DNA of 62,407 bases from NCBI GenBank assembly GCA_031549535.1, contig JAVBPP010000009.1:1-62407 (forward strand). The letters run 5' to 3'. Both the position numbers and the translations under genes were made by a program. Positions within the stretch are counted from its first letter, which is position 1; each line of letters starts with the position of its first letter. The notes beneath the pieces are model-generated. The model saw only the letters and a program-made list of their open reading frames with translations, searched no databases and was not told the DNA's origin. Shown here in pieces: positions 8,918 through 17,404 of the stretch. Source of the stretch: JAVBPP01 sp031549535 (lineage in GTDB: Bacteria; Bacillota; Clostridia; Oscillospirales; Acutalibacteraceae).

Positions 8918-10273
8918 TCAGTGGTATCGTTCCGAAAAGCGCGTAATCAGTTCCTTCGCTGCCCCGTAATCCGCAACCAGCGGATGCACGGTCAGCGCGT
9001 GCACGGCAAGCTCCGGCTTGTGTTCCAGGATTGCCCGCACGGCAAGGTTTTCATATTGCTTCACCGTGCGCAGCAGATTCGCCTTGTCCGCGGTGATGTC
9101 TAACACGGGCTCGGTGCTGTAGCCGTCCCGCTGTATGCGGCAGGAAAGCTCCACCACATCGTCGTCCGCAAGGCAGGGGATAGCGCCCCGGTTCGGCACG
9201 GAAAGCACCATTTGCTTTTCCTGCCCGCTCTGCCTTGCGCGGATGAAGTCCAGCGCCACCCCGGCGTAGCCGCCGCCATCCGGCCGGTTGATAAACTCCT
9301 GTACGCTTGGGGGAGAAAATTCCCGTTGTATGCTTCCTGTTTCAATGGCAAAATAGCTGTTCTCCCGTTTTGCGACATAGTGCATATAACGGGCAAAAGC
9401 CGCGTCAAAGTCCGTTTCGATATTCATCGTCCGCAGTTCCGCCAGCATTTCTGCGCTGATTTGCGCAATTTCTTCCCCGCGTGTCTTCGCCGCTGTTTGG
9501 ATGTTGGCCAGGGACTGCTTTTGAAAATACCAGAAATGCAGGTACTCGTTCGGCAGTACGTTGCCGCACTGCGCAATCAAATCCGCGCCAAACAGCCTTG
9601 CGTCCGTTTTACGGTATAAATCGGGGTGAGAAAGGATGCGCTGTGTGATGTCCGCCCCATTTAACGTAAAACGGTCAAACCAGGAGAGGTGGTTCAGTCC
9701 ATAGCTGCGGGCAAACACACTGCCGCGCGGAACGTTTAGCATATCGTCCAGCTGATGGAACAGGGTGGTCGGCGCGTCGCAGACGCCGAACACATTGCGG
9801 TAGCCAAGGTTATGCATCGCCTGTGTGACAAGGCCGCTGGGGTTGGTGAAATTGAGGATTACCGCTCCGGGCGCAAGCTCCGCGGCCAGCTGACAGTAAG
9901 AGGCAATCGCGGGGATGCTGCGCATGGCCATGGCATAGCCGCCCGCTCCGGTGGTCTCCTGCCCCAAAACGCCGCAGTCCAGGCAGCAGCGCTCGTCAAA
10001 CGCCCGCCCCTCCTCCGCGCCGGGGCGGATGGTGGTGATGATGTAATCTGCCCCCTTCACGGCGGTGCGTGCATCTGAGCTGCATTCCACAAGCAGGGAG
10101 GGCGCGAGAATCGCCAGCAGCTTTTTGGCAATCGCGCCGTAAACGGCAAGGCGTGTTTCGTCGCAATCCATCAAAACGATGCGGTCAATTCCACAGCTTT
10201 CGGCTCCCAGTCCTAAGGATTTCGCCAAAATCGGCGCACGGAACCCGCCGCCGCCCAAAACAGTGAGTTTCAA
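8918..10273 (-). CDS. GH4 family NAD-dependent glycosidase
   Basis: A protein of about 451 aa. The N-terminal Rossmann signature LTVLGGGGFRAP begins at residue 3. The GH4 marks are NFTNPSGLVTQA, FGVCDAP (the metal/active-site Cys motif) and GLNHLSWF. GH4 enzymes need NAD, a divalent metal and reducing conditions and act inside the cell on phosphorylated or free glycosides. CDAP with LNH is closest to the 6-phospho-beta-glucosidase branch, but the substrate is not assured. The TTG at 10273 is preferred because AGGGAG lies about 12 nt before it and it aligns with the Rossmann start; the upstream TTG at 10306 has no ribosome site. It is the first gene of the minus-strand sugar operon. Confidence 0.88.
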   Translation of the reverse strand: MKLTVLGGGGFRAPILAKSLGLGAESCGIDRIVLMDCDETRLAVYGAIAKKLLAILAPSLLVECSSDARTAVKGADYIITTIRPGAEEGRAFDERCCLDCGVLGQETTGAGGYAMAMRSIPAIASYCQLAAELAPGAVILNFTNPSGLVTQAMHNLGYRNVFGVCDAPTTLFHQLDDMLNVPRGSVFARSYGLNHLSWFDRFTLNGADITQRILSHPDLYRKTDARLFGADLIAQCGNVLPNEYLHFWYFQKQSLANIQTAAKTRGEEIAQISAEMLAELRTMNIETDFDAAFARYMHYVAKRENSYFAIETGSIQREFSPPSVQEFINRPDGGGYAGVALDFIRARQSGQEKQMVLSVPNRGAIPCLADDDVVELSCRIQRDGYSTEPVLDITADKANLLRTVKQYENLAVRAILEHKPELAVHALTVHPLVADYGAAKELITRFSERYH

Positions 10274-10340
10274 TTGTCTCGTCAGCTCCCTTTCTATTTG
10301 GCGCAAAGGATAGTGGATGAGGGATTACGAAAATCCAGAT

Positions 10341-10368
10341 ATTGTATACTATCCTGTTTTTATAACAA
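10341..10368 (-). promoter_or_regulatory. Promoter of the GH4-comM-MGH1-UROD operon
   Basis: On the minus strand TTGTTA (-35, 10363-10368) and TACAAT (-10, 10341-10346) have 16-bp spacing, in an AT-rich region divergent to the ABC exporter gene. Confidence 0.55.
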
Positions 10369-10441
10369 ATTTATACACCAATCTTATCACAAAAAGTCAT
10401 AATATGAAACAAAAATTTATCAAAACTTAAGGAAACTTTAT

Positions 10442-10469
10442 TTGCTTTTGTGCATGTTTGGTATATAAT
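10442..10469 (+). promoter_or_regulatory. Promoter of the ABC exporter gene
   Basis: TTGCTT (10442-10447) and a perfect TATAAT (10464-10469) with 16-bp spacing. A short CCGCAG/CTGCGG hairpin follows in the leader at about 10481-10497. Confidence 0.65.
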
Positions 10470-10537
10470 AGGGCTTACCCCCGCAGATTTCCTGCGGCGT
10501 GCATACGCAAGGGATGAAAGGGGACGGGAGGGCAGGT

Positions 10538-12304
10538 ATGCAAGCGAAGAAACGATATTCCCAAATGCAGCTGCTGCAGTGCTTCTTCCCCTACTTTAAG
10601 CCCTATTGGCATCTGCTTGTTTTGGATTTGTTCTGCGCCAGCCTGACGAGTGTGTGTGAGCTGGTGTTGCCGCAGATAGTCAAACGTATTACGGACACGG
10701 CGTTCAGCGATATCGGCGCGTTGACGGTGCAAAGCATCGTGTTGGTGGTGCTGTTTTACCTCGCTTTGCGCGTGATGGATGCCGCCGCAAATTTCTATAT
10801 GGCCTCCGGCGGCCATGTGATGGGCGCAAAAATCGAAACGGATATGCGCAACGCTCTGTTTGCCCATCTGCAGAATTTATCCTACTCCTTTTATGACAAC
10901 ACCAAAATCGGCCAGCTGATGAGCCGCATTACCTCCGATTTATTCGATGTCACGGAATTTGCCCACCACTTTCCGGAGGAAATGTTTATCACGGCCATCA
11001 AAATCACGTTTGGCTTTTTCTTTTTCGCAAACATCAATATTTACTTGGCGCTCATGGTGTTTGCGGTTTTGCCCCTCATGCTGCTTGTGACGATGAAAAC
11101 GCGTAAGCTGATGCAGGAGGGCTTTGAACACTCGCGTTACCAATTGGGTGAAATCAACGCCCAAACGGAGGATAGCCTGCTGGGTATCCGCGTTGTAAAA
11201 TCCTTTGCAAACGAGCAGGTGGAGCAGGAAAAGTTCCATAAAGGTTCTTTCCGCTTTTTGCATATCAAACGCAGAAGCTACCGCTATATGGCGACCTTTC
11301 ACACCACGGTTCGCCTGTTTGACGGCATGATGTATATCATGGTGGTTTCCATCGGTGCGCTCCTCATGCGCGATGGAAAGATGTCGGTTGGCGATTTTTC
11401 CGCCGCGCTGCTCATGGCCTCCACCCTGCTTGCCAGCGTGCGCAGGATTGTGGAATTCAGCGAGCAGTTCAGCCGAGGCATCACCGGCATCCAGCGCTTT
11501 CAAGAAATTATGGACGAGGTTGTGGAAATCCGCGACAGCGAACACGCGCAGCCCATCGGGAACATAACGGGCGAAATTGCGTTCCGCGATGTCGGCTTTT
11601 GCTACCCCGGCACAGAAGTGCGGGTATTGCACCATCTGGATTTAACCATTTCCCCCGGGGAAAATATCGCCATTGTCGGCCCCTCCGGCGGCGGAAAAAC
11701 AACCCTTTGCAATCTCATCCCGCGTTTTTATGACGTGGTGGAGGGCGAAATTCTGTTGGACGGTAGGAATATCCGGGATATTACCCTCGCCTCCCTGCGC
11801 GCGCAAATCGGCGTGGTGCAGCAGGATGTTTACCTTTTTTCCGGCACGGTTTACGAAAATATTGCCTACGGCAGGCCGCAGGCGGAGCGCGCGGATGTGA
11901 TAGAGGCCGCAAGGCAGGCCGGGGCGCACAGCTTTATCCAGGCGCTGCCGAATGGGTACGACACCAACATTGGCGAGCGCGGCGTAAAGCTTTCCGGCGG
12001 GCAGAAGCAGCGCATTTCCATTGCACGCGTCTTTTTAAAAAACCCCGCCATCCTTATTTTGGACGAGGCCACCTCCGCGCTGGATAACGAGAGTGAGCTT
12101 TTGGTGCAGCAGTCACTGGAAACGCTCGCAAAGGGAAAAACCACCCTCACCATTGCCCACCGTCTTTCCACCGTGCGCAAAGCGGATAAGATTTTGGTGC
12201 TCACCGAGGAGGGCATTGCCGAGAGCGGCACCCACAAAGAGCTGATAGAACAACAAGGGATTTACAGCAAGCTTTATGCCTTGTATTCTGATAAATTAGA
12301 GTAA
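10538..12304 (+). CDS. ABC exporter, fused permease and ATPase
   Basis: A protein of about 588 aa, a half-transporter of the multidrug/lipid exporter type that would work as a dimer. The transmembrane domain (about 1-320) has six helices, and the coupling-helix region includes NAQTEDSLLGIRVVKSF. The nucleotide-binding domain follows with Walker A GPSGGGKT (about 381-388), Q-loop VVQQDVYLF, signature LSGGQKQR, Walker B ILILDEATSALD and H-loop TIAHRLST, so it should be active. GGGAGG lies ahead of the ATG at 10538, which favours it over the first in-frame start at 10499. The substrate is unknown. fucU follows after 37 nt. Confidence 0.92.
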   Translation: MQAKKRYSQMQLLQCFFPYFKPYWHLLVLDLFCASLTSVCELVLPQIVKRITDTAFSDIGALTVQSIVLVVLFYLALRVMDAAANFYMASGGHVMGAKIETDMRNALFAHLQNLSYSFYDNTKIGQLMSRITSDLFDVTEFAHHFPEEMFITAIKITFGFFFFANINIYLALMVFAVLPLMLLVTMKTRKLMQEGFEHSRYQLGEINAQTEDSLLGIRVVKSFANEQVEQEKFHKGSFRFLHIKRRSYRYMATFHTTVRLFDGMMYIMVVSIGALLMRDGKMSVGDFSAALLMASTLLASVRRIVEFSEQFSRGITGIQRFQEIMDEVVEIRDSEHAQPIGNITGEIAFRDVGFCYPGTEVRVLHHLDLTISPGENIAIVGPSGGGKTTLCNLIPRFYDVVEGEILLDGRNIRDITLASLRAQIGVVQQDVYLFSGTVYENIAYGRPQAERADVIEAARQAGAHSFIQALPNGYDTNIGERGVKLSGGQKQRISIARVFLKNPAILILDEATSALDNESELLVQQSLETLAKGKTTLTIAHRLSTVRKADKILVLTEEGIAESGTHKELIEQQGIYSKLYALYSDKLE

Positions 12305-12341
12305 GGATCCACCCGAGCATGACTTAAGGAGCGTATCAATC

Positions 12342-12767
12342 ATGTTAAAAAAAATTCCGCCTGTATTGTCCCCCGAACTGTTGAAGATTATTGCCGAAAT
12401 GGGTCATGGGGATGAACTGGTCATTGCGGACGGCAACTTTCCCTCCAGCGCGCTTGCGCGTAGATTGGTGCGTGCCGATGGCCACAACATCTCTGCGGTT
12501 CTCGACGCGGTGCTGGAGCTTGTTCCGCTGGACAGCTATGTGCCGCAGCCGGTAACGCTGATGGATAACGGCAAGCCCACGGATCCGCCACCCATCTGGG
12601 AACGCCTGCGCTATATTGTGGAGCGCCATGAGGGCGAAAAGACCTTTGAACTTGTGGAGCGCTTTGCGTTTTATGAGCGTGCCAAACGCGCCTATGCCAT
12701 TGTGGCAACGGGCGAAACGGCGCTGTATGCAAATGTAATCATTAAAAAAGGTGTTGTGAGCGAATGA
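12342..12767 (+). CDS. fucU: RbsD/FucU-family sugar mutarotase
   Basis: A protein of 141 aa, full length for the family. EMGHGDELVIADGNFPS near residue 20 holds the family His and Asp. The ending TGETALYANVIIKKGVV is the conserved C-terminal strand. FucU interconverts the anomers of L-fucose (RbsD those of D-ribose). The sequence looks more FucU- than RbsD-like, but the next gene is a rhamnulokinase, so the natural substrate could be a related deoxy-sugar. AAGGAG precedes the ATG. The stop overlaps the start of rhaB by ATGA, showing translational coupling. Confidence 0.88.
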   Translation: MLKKIPPVLSPELLKIIAEMGHGDELVIADGNFPSSALARRLVRADGHNISAVLDAVLELVPLDSYVPQPVTLMDNGKPTDPPPIWERLRYIVERHEGEKTFELVERFAFYERAKRAYAIVATGETALYANVIIKKGVVSE

Positions 12768-14251
12768 AATCCGCAAACACAGTATACCGCGCTTTGGCGC
12801 TCGATTTTGGCGCCTCAAGCGGACGAGCCATCCTGGGTGAATACCGGGATGGCAAAATCAGTTTACAGGAGGTTCACCGCTTTGCGAATGAGCCGGTGCA
12901 GGTGAACGGCACCATGTATTGGGATGTGCTGCGCCTGTTGCATGAAATTAAGCAGGGCATCCGAAGTGCTCAGCAGGCGGGCGGCTTTGACAGCCTGGGG
13001 ATTGATACCTGGGGCGTAGACTTTGGCCTGCTGGGGGAGGATGGCGCTTTGCTTGAAAATCCGGTGCATTACCGGGATTTGCGCACGGCGGGGCTCGTGG
13101 AGGAGTCCTTCGCGTTGTTGCCGCGTGAAGAGCAATATGCCATAACCGGCATCCAGTTCATGGAGCTGAACACGGTGTATCAGCTGCTGTCGCTTAAAAA
13201 ACAGCGCCCGCATTTACTGGAGCGGGCGAAAACGCTGTTGTTTATGCCGGACCTTCTGGCGTATATGCTCACCGGGCGCAAAACGACGGAATATTCCATC
13301 GCCACCACCTCCCAGATGGTGGATAGTAAGAATGGCGGCTGGTCAAAAGAGCTGTTGGAGGCCTTTGGACTGCCGCAACATATCCTGTGCGATATCGTGC
13401 CCTCCGGCACAGCGCTGGGGGAACTCAGCCGGGAAGTCTGCGCGGAATGCGCGTTGGAAACCCCCGCGCGTGTCATCTCCGTCTGCGGGCATGATACCCA
13501 GTCCGCCATCACCGCTGTGCCCAGTGCGCAGAAGGATTTTGTATTTTTAAGCAGCGGCACCTGGTCGCTCTTCGGCACGGAGCTGGAGCAGCCCATCATC
13601 AACGCGCAGTCCCTGGCCATGAATGTGACAAACGAGGGCGGTTACGGCAGCGCAGTGGGCTTTTTAAAAAATATTATCGGCCTGTGGCTGATTCAAGAAA
13701 GCCGCCGCCAATATAACCGCGAGGGCGGGGACTACAGCTACGCGGATTTGGAAAAGTTGGCCCTGCGTGAGGAGCCCTTTGTCTGCTTCATCGATCCGGA
13801 TGCTCCGGAATTTGTTGCCCACGGCAACATCCCGGAACGCGTACGCGCTTTCTGCGAGAGAACGGGGCAAAACGCGCCTCAAAGCGTGGGCGGAACCATG
13901 CGCTGCATCTATGAAAGCCTTGCGATGAAGTACCGCTACACCCTTGAAAATCTCATGCGCTGCACCGGAAAGGATTACCCGCGCATCCATGTCATCGGCG
14001 GCGGCGTAAAGGATACGCTGCTGTGTCAAATGACGGCATCCGCCTGCAGGCGCGAGGTGCTTGCAGGCCCCATCGAGGCGACTGTGCTTGGCAACATAGC
14101 CGTGCAGCTGCTCTGCGCAGGTATCATTTCCGATATCGCCCAGGCAAGACAAATTATTGCCGAAAGCGAGCGGGTAACGCCCTATCAGCCGCAGGAAACC
14201 GCGCAGTGGGACGCGGCCTATGAACGGTTTTGCGCGATTTTGCAGAAATAA
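12764..14251 (+). CDS. rhaB: Rhamnulokinase
   Basis: A FGGY-family kinase of 495 aa. The N-terminal phosphate-binding motif is LALDFGASSGRAILGE, followed by LGIDTWGVDFGLL, HYRDLRT, GHDTQSAITAVP, SSGTWSLFG and the ATP-site IHVIGGGVKDTLLCQMTA. These are diagnostic of L-rhamnulokinase (ATP + L-rhamnulose to L-rhamnulose-1-phosphate). Acting on L-fuculose as well is conceivable given the FucU-like partner. No rhamnose isomerase or rhamnulose-phosphate aldolase gene lies in this window, so the pathway must be completed elsewhere. The 3' end converges with the DUF2812 gene across 27 bp, and no clear terminator is visible there. Confidence 0.93.
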   Translation: MKSANTVYRALALDFGASSGRAILGEYRDGKISLQEVHRFANEPVQVNGTMYWDVLRLLHEIKQGIRSAQQAGGFDSLGIDTWGVDFGLLGEDGALLENPVHYRDLRTAGLVEESFALLPREEQYAITGIQFMELNTVYQLLSLKKQRPHLLERAKTLLFMPDLLAYMLTGRKTTEYSIATTSQMVDSKNGGWSKELLEAFGLPQHILCDIVPSGTALGELSREVCAECALETPARVISVCGHDTQSAITAVPSAQKDFVFLSSGTWSLFGTELEQPIINAQSLAMNVTNEGGYGSAVGFLKNIIGLWLIQESRRQYNREGGDYSYADLEKLALREEPFVCFIDPDAPEFVAHGNIPERVRAFCERTGQNAPQSVGGTMRCIYESLAMKYRYTLENLMRCTGKDYPRIHVIGGGVKDTLLCQMTASACRREVLAGPIEATVLGNIAVQLLCAGIISDIAQARQIIAESERVTPYQPQETAQWDAAYERFCAILQK

Positions 14252-14278
14252 GGATTTTTACCTAGACGTCAGTATTCG

Positions 14279-15409
14279 TCACACACCGGCTAATTTTCGT
14301 ATCGTTTGAATCTCCTCTGCCGATAACGGCATCAGGGTAAAAAACGTTATCACACAATCGTCATAGACGATACAGTGATCCATGCCGGAACAAAATACAG
14401 CCTTTGCTCCCCACTCCGGTTGATTGTGTTCAGCCGGAGTTGTTTTTGTGTTACACTGTTTTTGGGCGTATTGATACAAAACGAGGATGCTCTTATATTT
14501 GCTGCGCAGGACGGTAAAGCCGGGTGTGCCGTCTTGGGGAAAAAATTTGCGTGTGCTGCAAAGGGCGGTGTCCGTGCTTGTGTAGCGGAAGGTTGCGCTC
14601 TCACTTTCGGGAAAATGTGCGGACGGGCGGAACAACGCGGCTGACACAAGCAGTACAACGAAAACACAGGCCAGCAGAGCGCCGCTACGCCTTTTTATGC
14701 GCCTGCGTGCATCTTTTACTCCAGCACCAAACAGTAGTAAAATTTTACGGACCCAAATCCCATACGGCCGAGCATTTCGACCCGCCAAATTAACTGCTGT
14801 TAAGTGCCGAGGTAATGAATGAATATATTTCGTCGCTTCCCCCTGCGCTCTGCGGCGCTTTTGCCGGAAATACCAAATGAGAAACCGTATGCATTGCGAA
14901 AATGAACTCAAAAAGCTAATGCAAAGTAGCAGAACGCTCCATTGAATAACGCTTGATTTAAAAAATGAATTTCCATATAAAACCAAATAAAAAGTCGCCA
15001 TATAAATTGCAGAAGGTAAACCCCCCCCGATGATACACTGCTCGTACATTGCAGCTCTTATTATGTTCCGTTTCGCATCCTCATCTCCGGCAGGGAGCTG
15101 CCCCGTGTGCTCGGAGATAAACACATGCACAGGTCCGCAATGGCAAAGATAGTCCCAACCGGCCTCATGACAGCGCGTAAAATATTCCGGCGTCTCTATG
15201 CCCGGTTTCTCATAGCTTGAGGGTGCCCCACTTAGTAGCTCCACAGCATAATAAAGCCGCTGTGGTTCTATTTTTTTAAAGTGAAAAAACTTACCAAAGC
15301 GCACAAGCTTCCAGCCCTTTTGCGCCATTTCCTCCAAATACTCCCGAACGGCTTCGCACTCGTTGAGCTGAAAGGGAAAATATTTTCGTAGCTTGGTCGT
15401 TTCTTTCAT
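14279..15409 (-). CDS. DUF2812 membrane protein
   Basis: A protein of 376 aa starting KETTKLRKYFPFQLNECEAVREYLEEMAQKGWKL in general form, typical of DUF2812. The pattern includes the WKLVRFGKFFHFKK and EPQRLYYAVEL strands. Two or three membrane helices lie at about 130-180 and one at about 244-262. Family members usually sit beside a PadR-type regulator; none is adjacent here, so it is an orphan. The C-terminal extracytoplasmic part (about 265-376) is not recognised. Base composition is poorer in GC than its neighbours. Confidence 0.8.
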   Translation of the reverse strand: MKETTKLRKYFPFQLNECEAVREYLEEMAQKGWKLVRFGKFFHFKKIEPQRLYYAVELLSGAPSSYEKPGIETPEYFTRCHEAGWDYLCHCGPVHVFISEHTGQLPAGDEDAKRNIIRAAMYEQCIIGGGLPSAIYMATFYLVLYGNSFFKSSVIQWSVLLLCISFLSSFSQCIRFLIWYFRQKRRRAQGEATKYIHSLPRHLTAVNLAGRNARPYGIWVRKILLLFGAGVKDARRRIKRRSGALLACVFVVLLVSAALFRPSAHFPESESATFRYTSTDTALCSTRKFFPQDGTPGFTVLRSKYKSILVLYQYAQKQCNTKTTPAEHNQPEWGAKAVFCSGMDHCIVYDDCVITFFTLMPLSAEEIQTIRKLAGV

Positions 15410-15472
15410 AGCATATCACCGTCCAAAAAGGTTAATGGTAATATAACACTGATACTAGATATTGTCAATTTA

Positions 15473-16786
15473 TTACGCCAACAGCTCTGCCAAAAAATCC
15501 GCAAACGCCGCGTTGACCGCGTGGCGGGAGAGGAAGGCCATGTGGGGGTAGTAAACCGTTTCAAAATAAAGGCCGTTTTGGCCGAAGATGCGCAGGGTAA
15601 CGCTGTCGGCAAACAGGTTCTCCGCGCTGCCCGGGTTGCTGGAGGAGGAGCCAGCACTGCCGCCTGGGTCGTATCCGGGCATCACAGCGGGAGTGTCCGA
15701 AGCGTTGTTTGTGTCAGGTAAATCCGGCGCCGGAATAGGGGGAACCGCGCCGCTCGCGGCGGTGACGCTGTCCGTCCCGTAGTCGGCCGGGAGGTCGGCG
15801 GCGTTGGTCAGCGGCGCGTCATGGCCCAGCGCCGCGTCCGGCGGCAGGCTGGTTTCCGACCGTTCCGTCATGGGCTCTATCACATCGCGCTGGGGCAGCC
15901 GGTCGGGGGGTGTTGCCGGGTCGGAGTATCCGGTAACAGTGCCCGGGTCACTTGGCGTGTTGCCGAACAACTTTTGGAAGTAGGCCGCGCTGCCGTCCGG
16001 AATAACGCTGTAATAATCATAAAACCTACGCAGTGTTGCGCGGTCTGTAATTTCCTTGTGAATATCCACGCGGTTTTCCAGCTTGGCCTGCTCGCTGTAG
16101 CCGATGACCTGGATTTTTGCAAGATCCGCAGCCTTGCGGATGCCATAGAGCTCCAGATAATCGGCGGCGGGTTGATCTTTGTTTTGGTTGTAGCTTTCAA
16201 AGGCAACAAAGCGGTAAAGCTGATAGCCTTCCCCCTGTGCGGCGGCCACAACCGCGTCACAGCCTGCGGGCTTGTAGCGAAATACCTCGCAGGAAAGAGG
16301 CTTGCCGTCCGGCGCACCCATTCGCACCGTGCCCAGCTTGGTGCCGATATCAGCCGCGTCCACCGCCTGCTTCCATCCAAACGCGGCGGCGGTTTGGCTG
16401 TCCAGCAGGTAGTATTGCCGCCCGTCCAGAGAAAAAATATGCTGCGCCCAGGCCATTTCGCCCTCCTGCTGAGCGCCCTGCCTGTCTACCGCTGTTTCAC
16501 CGGCGGCCTTATCCCCCCCCATTGCGTCAGCAGGGGGTGCGGCGGCGCTGTTTGTTGTGCCGTTTTCCGGCAGCAGGGTTTGCGGCTGTTCGCGGTCTTT
16601 ACTCGCGTAATAAATTCCGCCGGCCAGCAGGGCGGCGGCCAGCGCAAAGGCGGGCAGAGCCATGCGCAGCAGGGGTTGCCTGCGCCTTTGGGGTTGCTTG
16701 GCCGCAATGCCCTCCCACATGCGCTGCGTTTGTTCCCTTGTCGGTTCTATTTCAGAAAACGCCTGCTTGATGTCCTCAGATTTCAT
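15473..16786 (-). CDS. Putative membrane anti-sigma factor
   Basis: A protein of 437 aa. The short cytoplasmic N-terminus (1-40, EPTREQTQRMWEGIAAK) precedes a single membrane helix (about 41-60). A large outside part follows: Ala/Pro/Gly-rich linkers plus about 150 residues of mixed alpha/beta (about 110-260), then another linker and a final strand region. The start is 6 nt after the stop of the ECF sigma gene and has AAAGGATG as ribosome site, the arrangement usual for sigma/anti-sigma pairs. The N-terminus has no recognisable zinc anti-sigma (HxxxCxxC) motif. The role is inferred from topology and position only. Confidence 0.65.
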   Translation of the reverse strand: MKSEDIKQAFSEIEPTREQTQRMWEGIAAKQPQRRRQPLLRMALPAFALAAALLAGGIYYASKDREQPQTLLPENGTTNSAAAPPADAMGGDKAAGETAVDRQGAQQEGEMAWAQHIFSLDGRQYYLLDSQTAAAFGWKQAVDAADIGTKLGTVRMGAPDGKPLSCEVFRYKPAGCDAVVAAAQGEGYQLYRFVAFESYNQNKDQPAADYLELYGIRKAADLAKIQVIGYSEQAKLENRVDIHKEITDRATLRRFYDYYSVIPDGSAAYFQKLFGNTPSDPGTVTGYSDPATPPDRLPQRDVIEPMTERSETSLPPDAALGHDAPLTNAADLPADYGTDSVTAASGAVPPIPAPDLPDTNNASDTPAVMPGYDPGGSAGSSSSNPGSAENLFADSVTLRIFGQNGLYFETVYYPHMAFLSRHAVNAAFADFLAELLA

Positions 16787-16792
16787 CAGTTG

Positions 16793-17275
16793 TCATCCTT
16801 TCTCGTCCAGTTCCATGCGCAGCAGGGCACGCCCCTTGAGCAGGTAACCGCGCACGGTTGCATCCTTCCTGCCCCAAAGCTTTGCCAGCTCCGCCGCGCT
16901 GTAACCCTCGTAGTAATGCAGATAGATTGCCGTTTTATAGGGCTCCGGCAGGGTCAGCACCTGTTGCAGGGTTTCATCCTGCAAGGGGGAATCGGCCGCG
17001 CCGTCCCAATCTGCGCTGCCCAACGTTTTTTGCCACCAATGCTTGTTGTGGTTGATGCAAAGGTGCATCGCGGTGCGCAGCAGCCAGGCCTTTTCGTGCT
17101 CTGTGCCCGTAAAGGCGGGGCCGCGTGTCATCAGGCGCAAAAACACCGTCTGCACCAAATCCTCAGCATCGGCGGCATTGCGGGTGTAAAGAAAGCACAC
17201 CCGATACACCGTGTTCACATGCCGCAGATACAGTTCATGCAATTCTTCATTCGTACGCAATAAAGCTTGCTGCAA
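16793..17275 (-). CDS. ECF-type RNA polymerase sigma factor
   Basis: About 160 aa. Region 2 includes LYLRHVNTVYRVCFLYTRNAADAEDLVQTVFLRL and region 4 includes LPEPYKTAIYLHYYEGYSAAELAKLWGRKDATVRGYLLKGR. The TTG at 17275 is chosen as start because a perfect AGGAGG lies 8 nt before it. The ATG at 17296 contains that box within the reading frame and has no site of its own. It should direct RNA polymerase to a small regulon in response to an envelope or extracellular cue sensed by the downstream membrane protein. Confidence 0.9.
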   Translation of the reverse strand: MQQALLRTNEELHELYLRHVNTVYRVCFLYTRNAADAEDLVQTVFLRLMTRGPAFTGTEHEKAWLLRTAMHLCINHNKHWWQKTLGSADWDGAADSPLQDETLQQVLTLPEPYKTAIYLHYYEGYSAAELAKLWGRKDATVRGYLLKGRALLRMELDEKG

Positions 17276-17344
17276 GTCGGTTCCTCCCTCCTGCATAAAG
17301 AAAACAATTCAAGAGCGCAAAACGTTGTGTGAAAAATAAAAAAT

Positions 17345-17371
17345 TGTGCTACACAATAGAAGTATAGCACA
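17345..17371. promoter_or_regulatory. Inverted repeat over the ECF -10 box / spoIIE terminator candidate
   Basis: 17345-17354 pairs with 17362-17371 (10 bp, one mismatch) around a 7-nt loop. On the minus strand it contains TATACT (a possible -10 for the sigma gene) and is followed by a T-rich stretch. It may be an operator, a terminator for spoIIE, or both. Confidence 0.45.
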
Positions 17372-17404
17372 AATAAAAAGAAAAATAGAAGCAATCTGAC
17401 AACA

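Noticed and set aside
8918..10273. Calling the GH4 gene a lactate/malate dehydrogenase
   Set aside because: The Rossmann start is similar, but NFTNPSG, GVCDAP and GLNHL identify GH4.
12764..14251. Calling the FGGY kinase fuculokinase because of the FucU-like neighbour
   Set aside because: DTWGVDFGLL and HYRDLRT-type motifs follow rhamnulokinase; the neighbour alone is not enough to change the call.
15821..17263. 480-aa plus-strand open frame opposite the sigma/anti-sigma genes
   Set aside because: It is an antisense shadow of two well-supported genes; it lacks a ribosome site and any recognisable domain.
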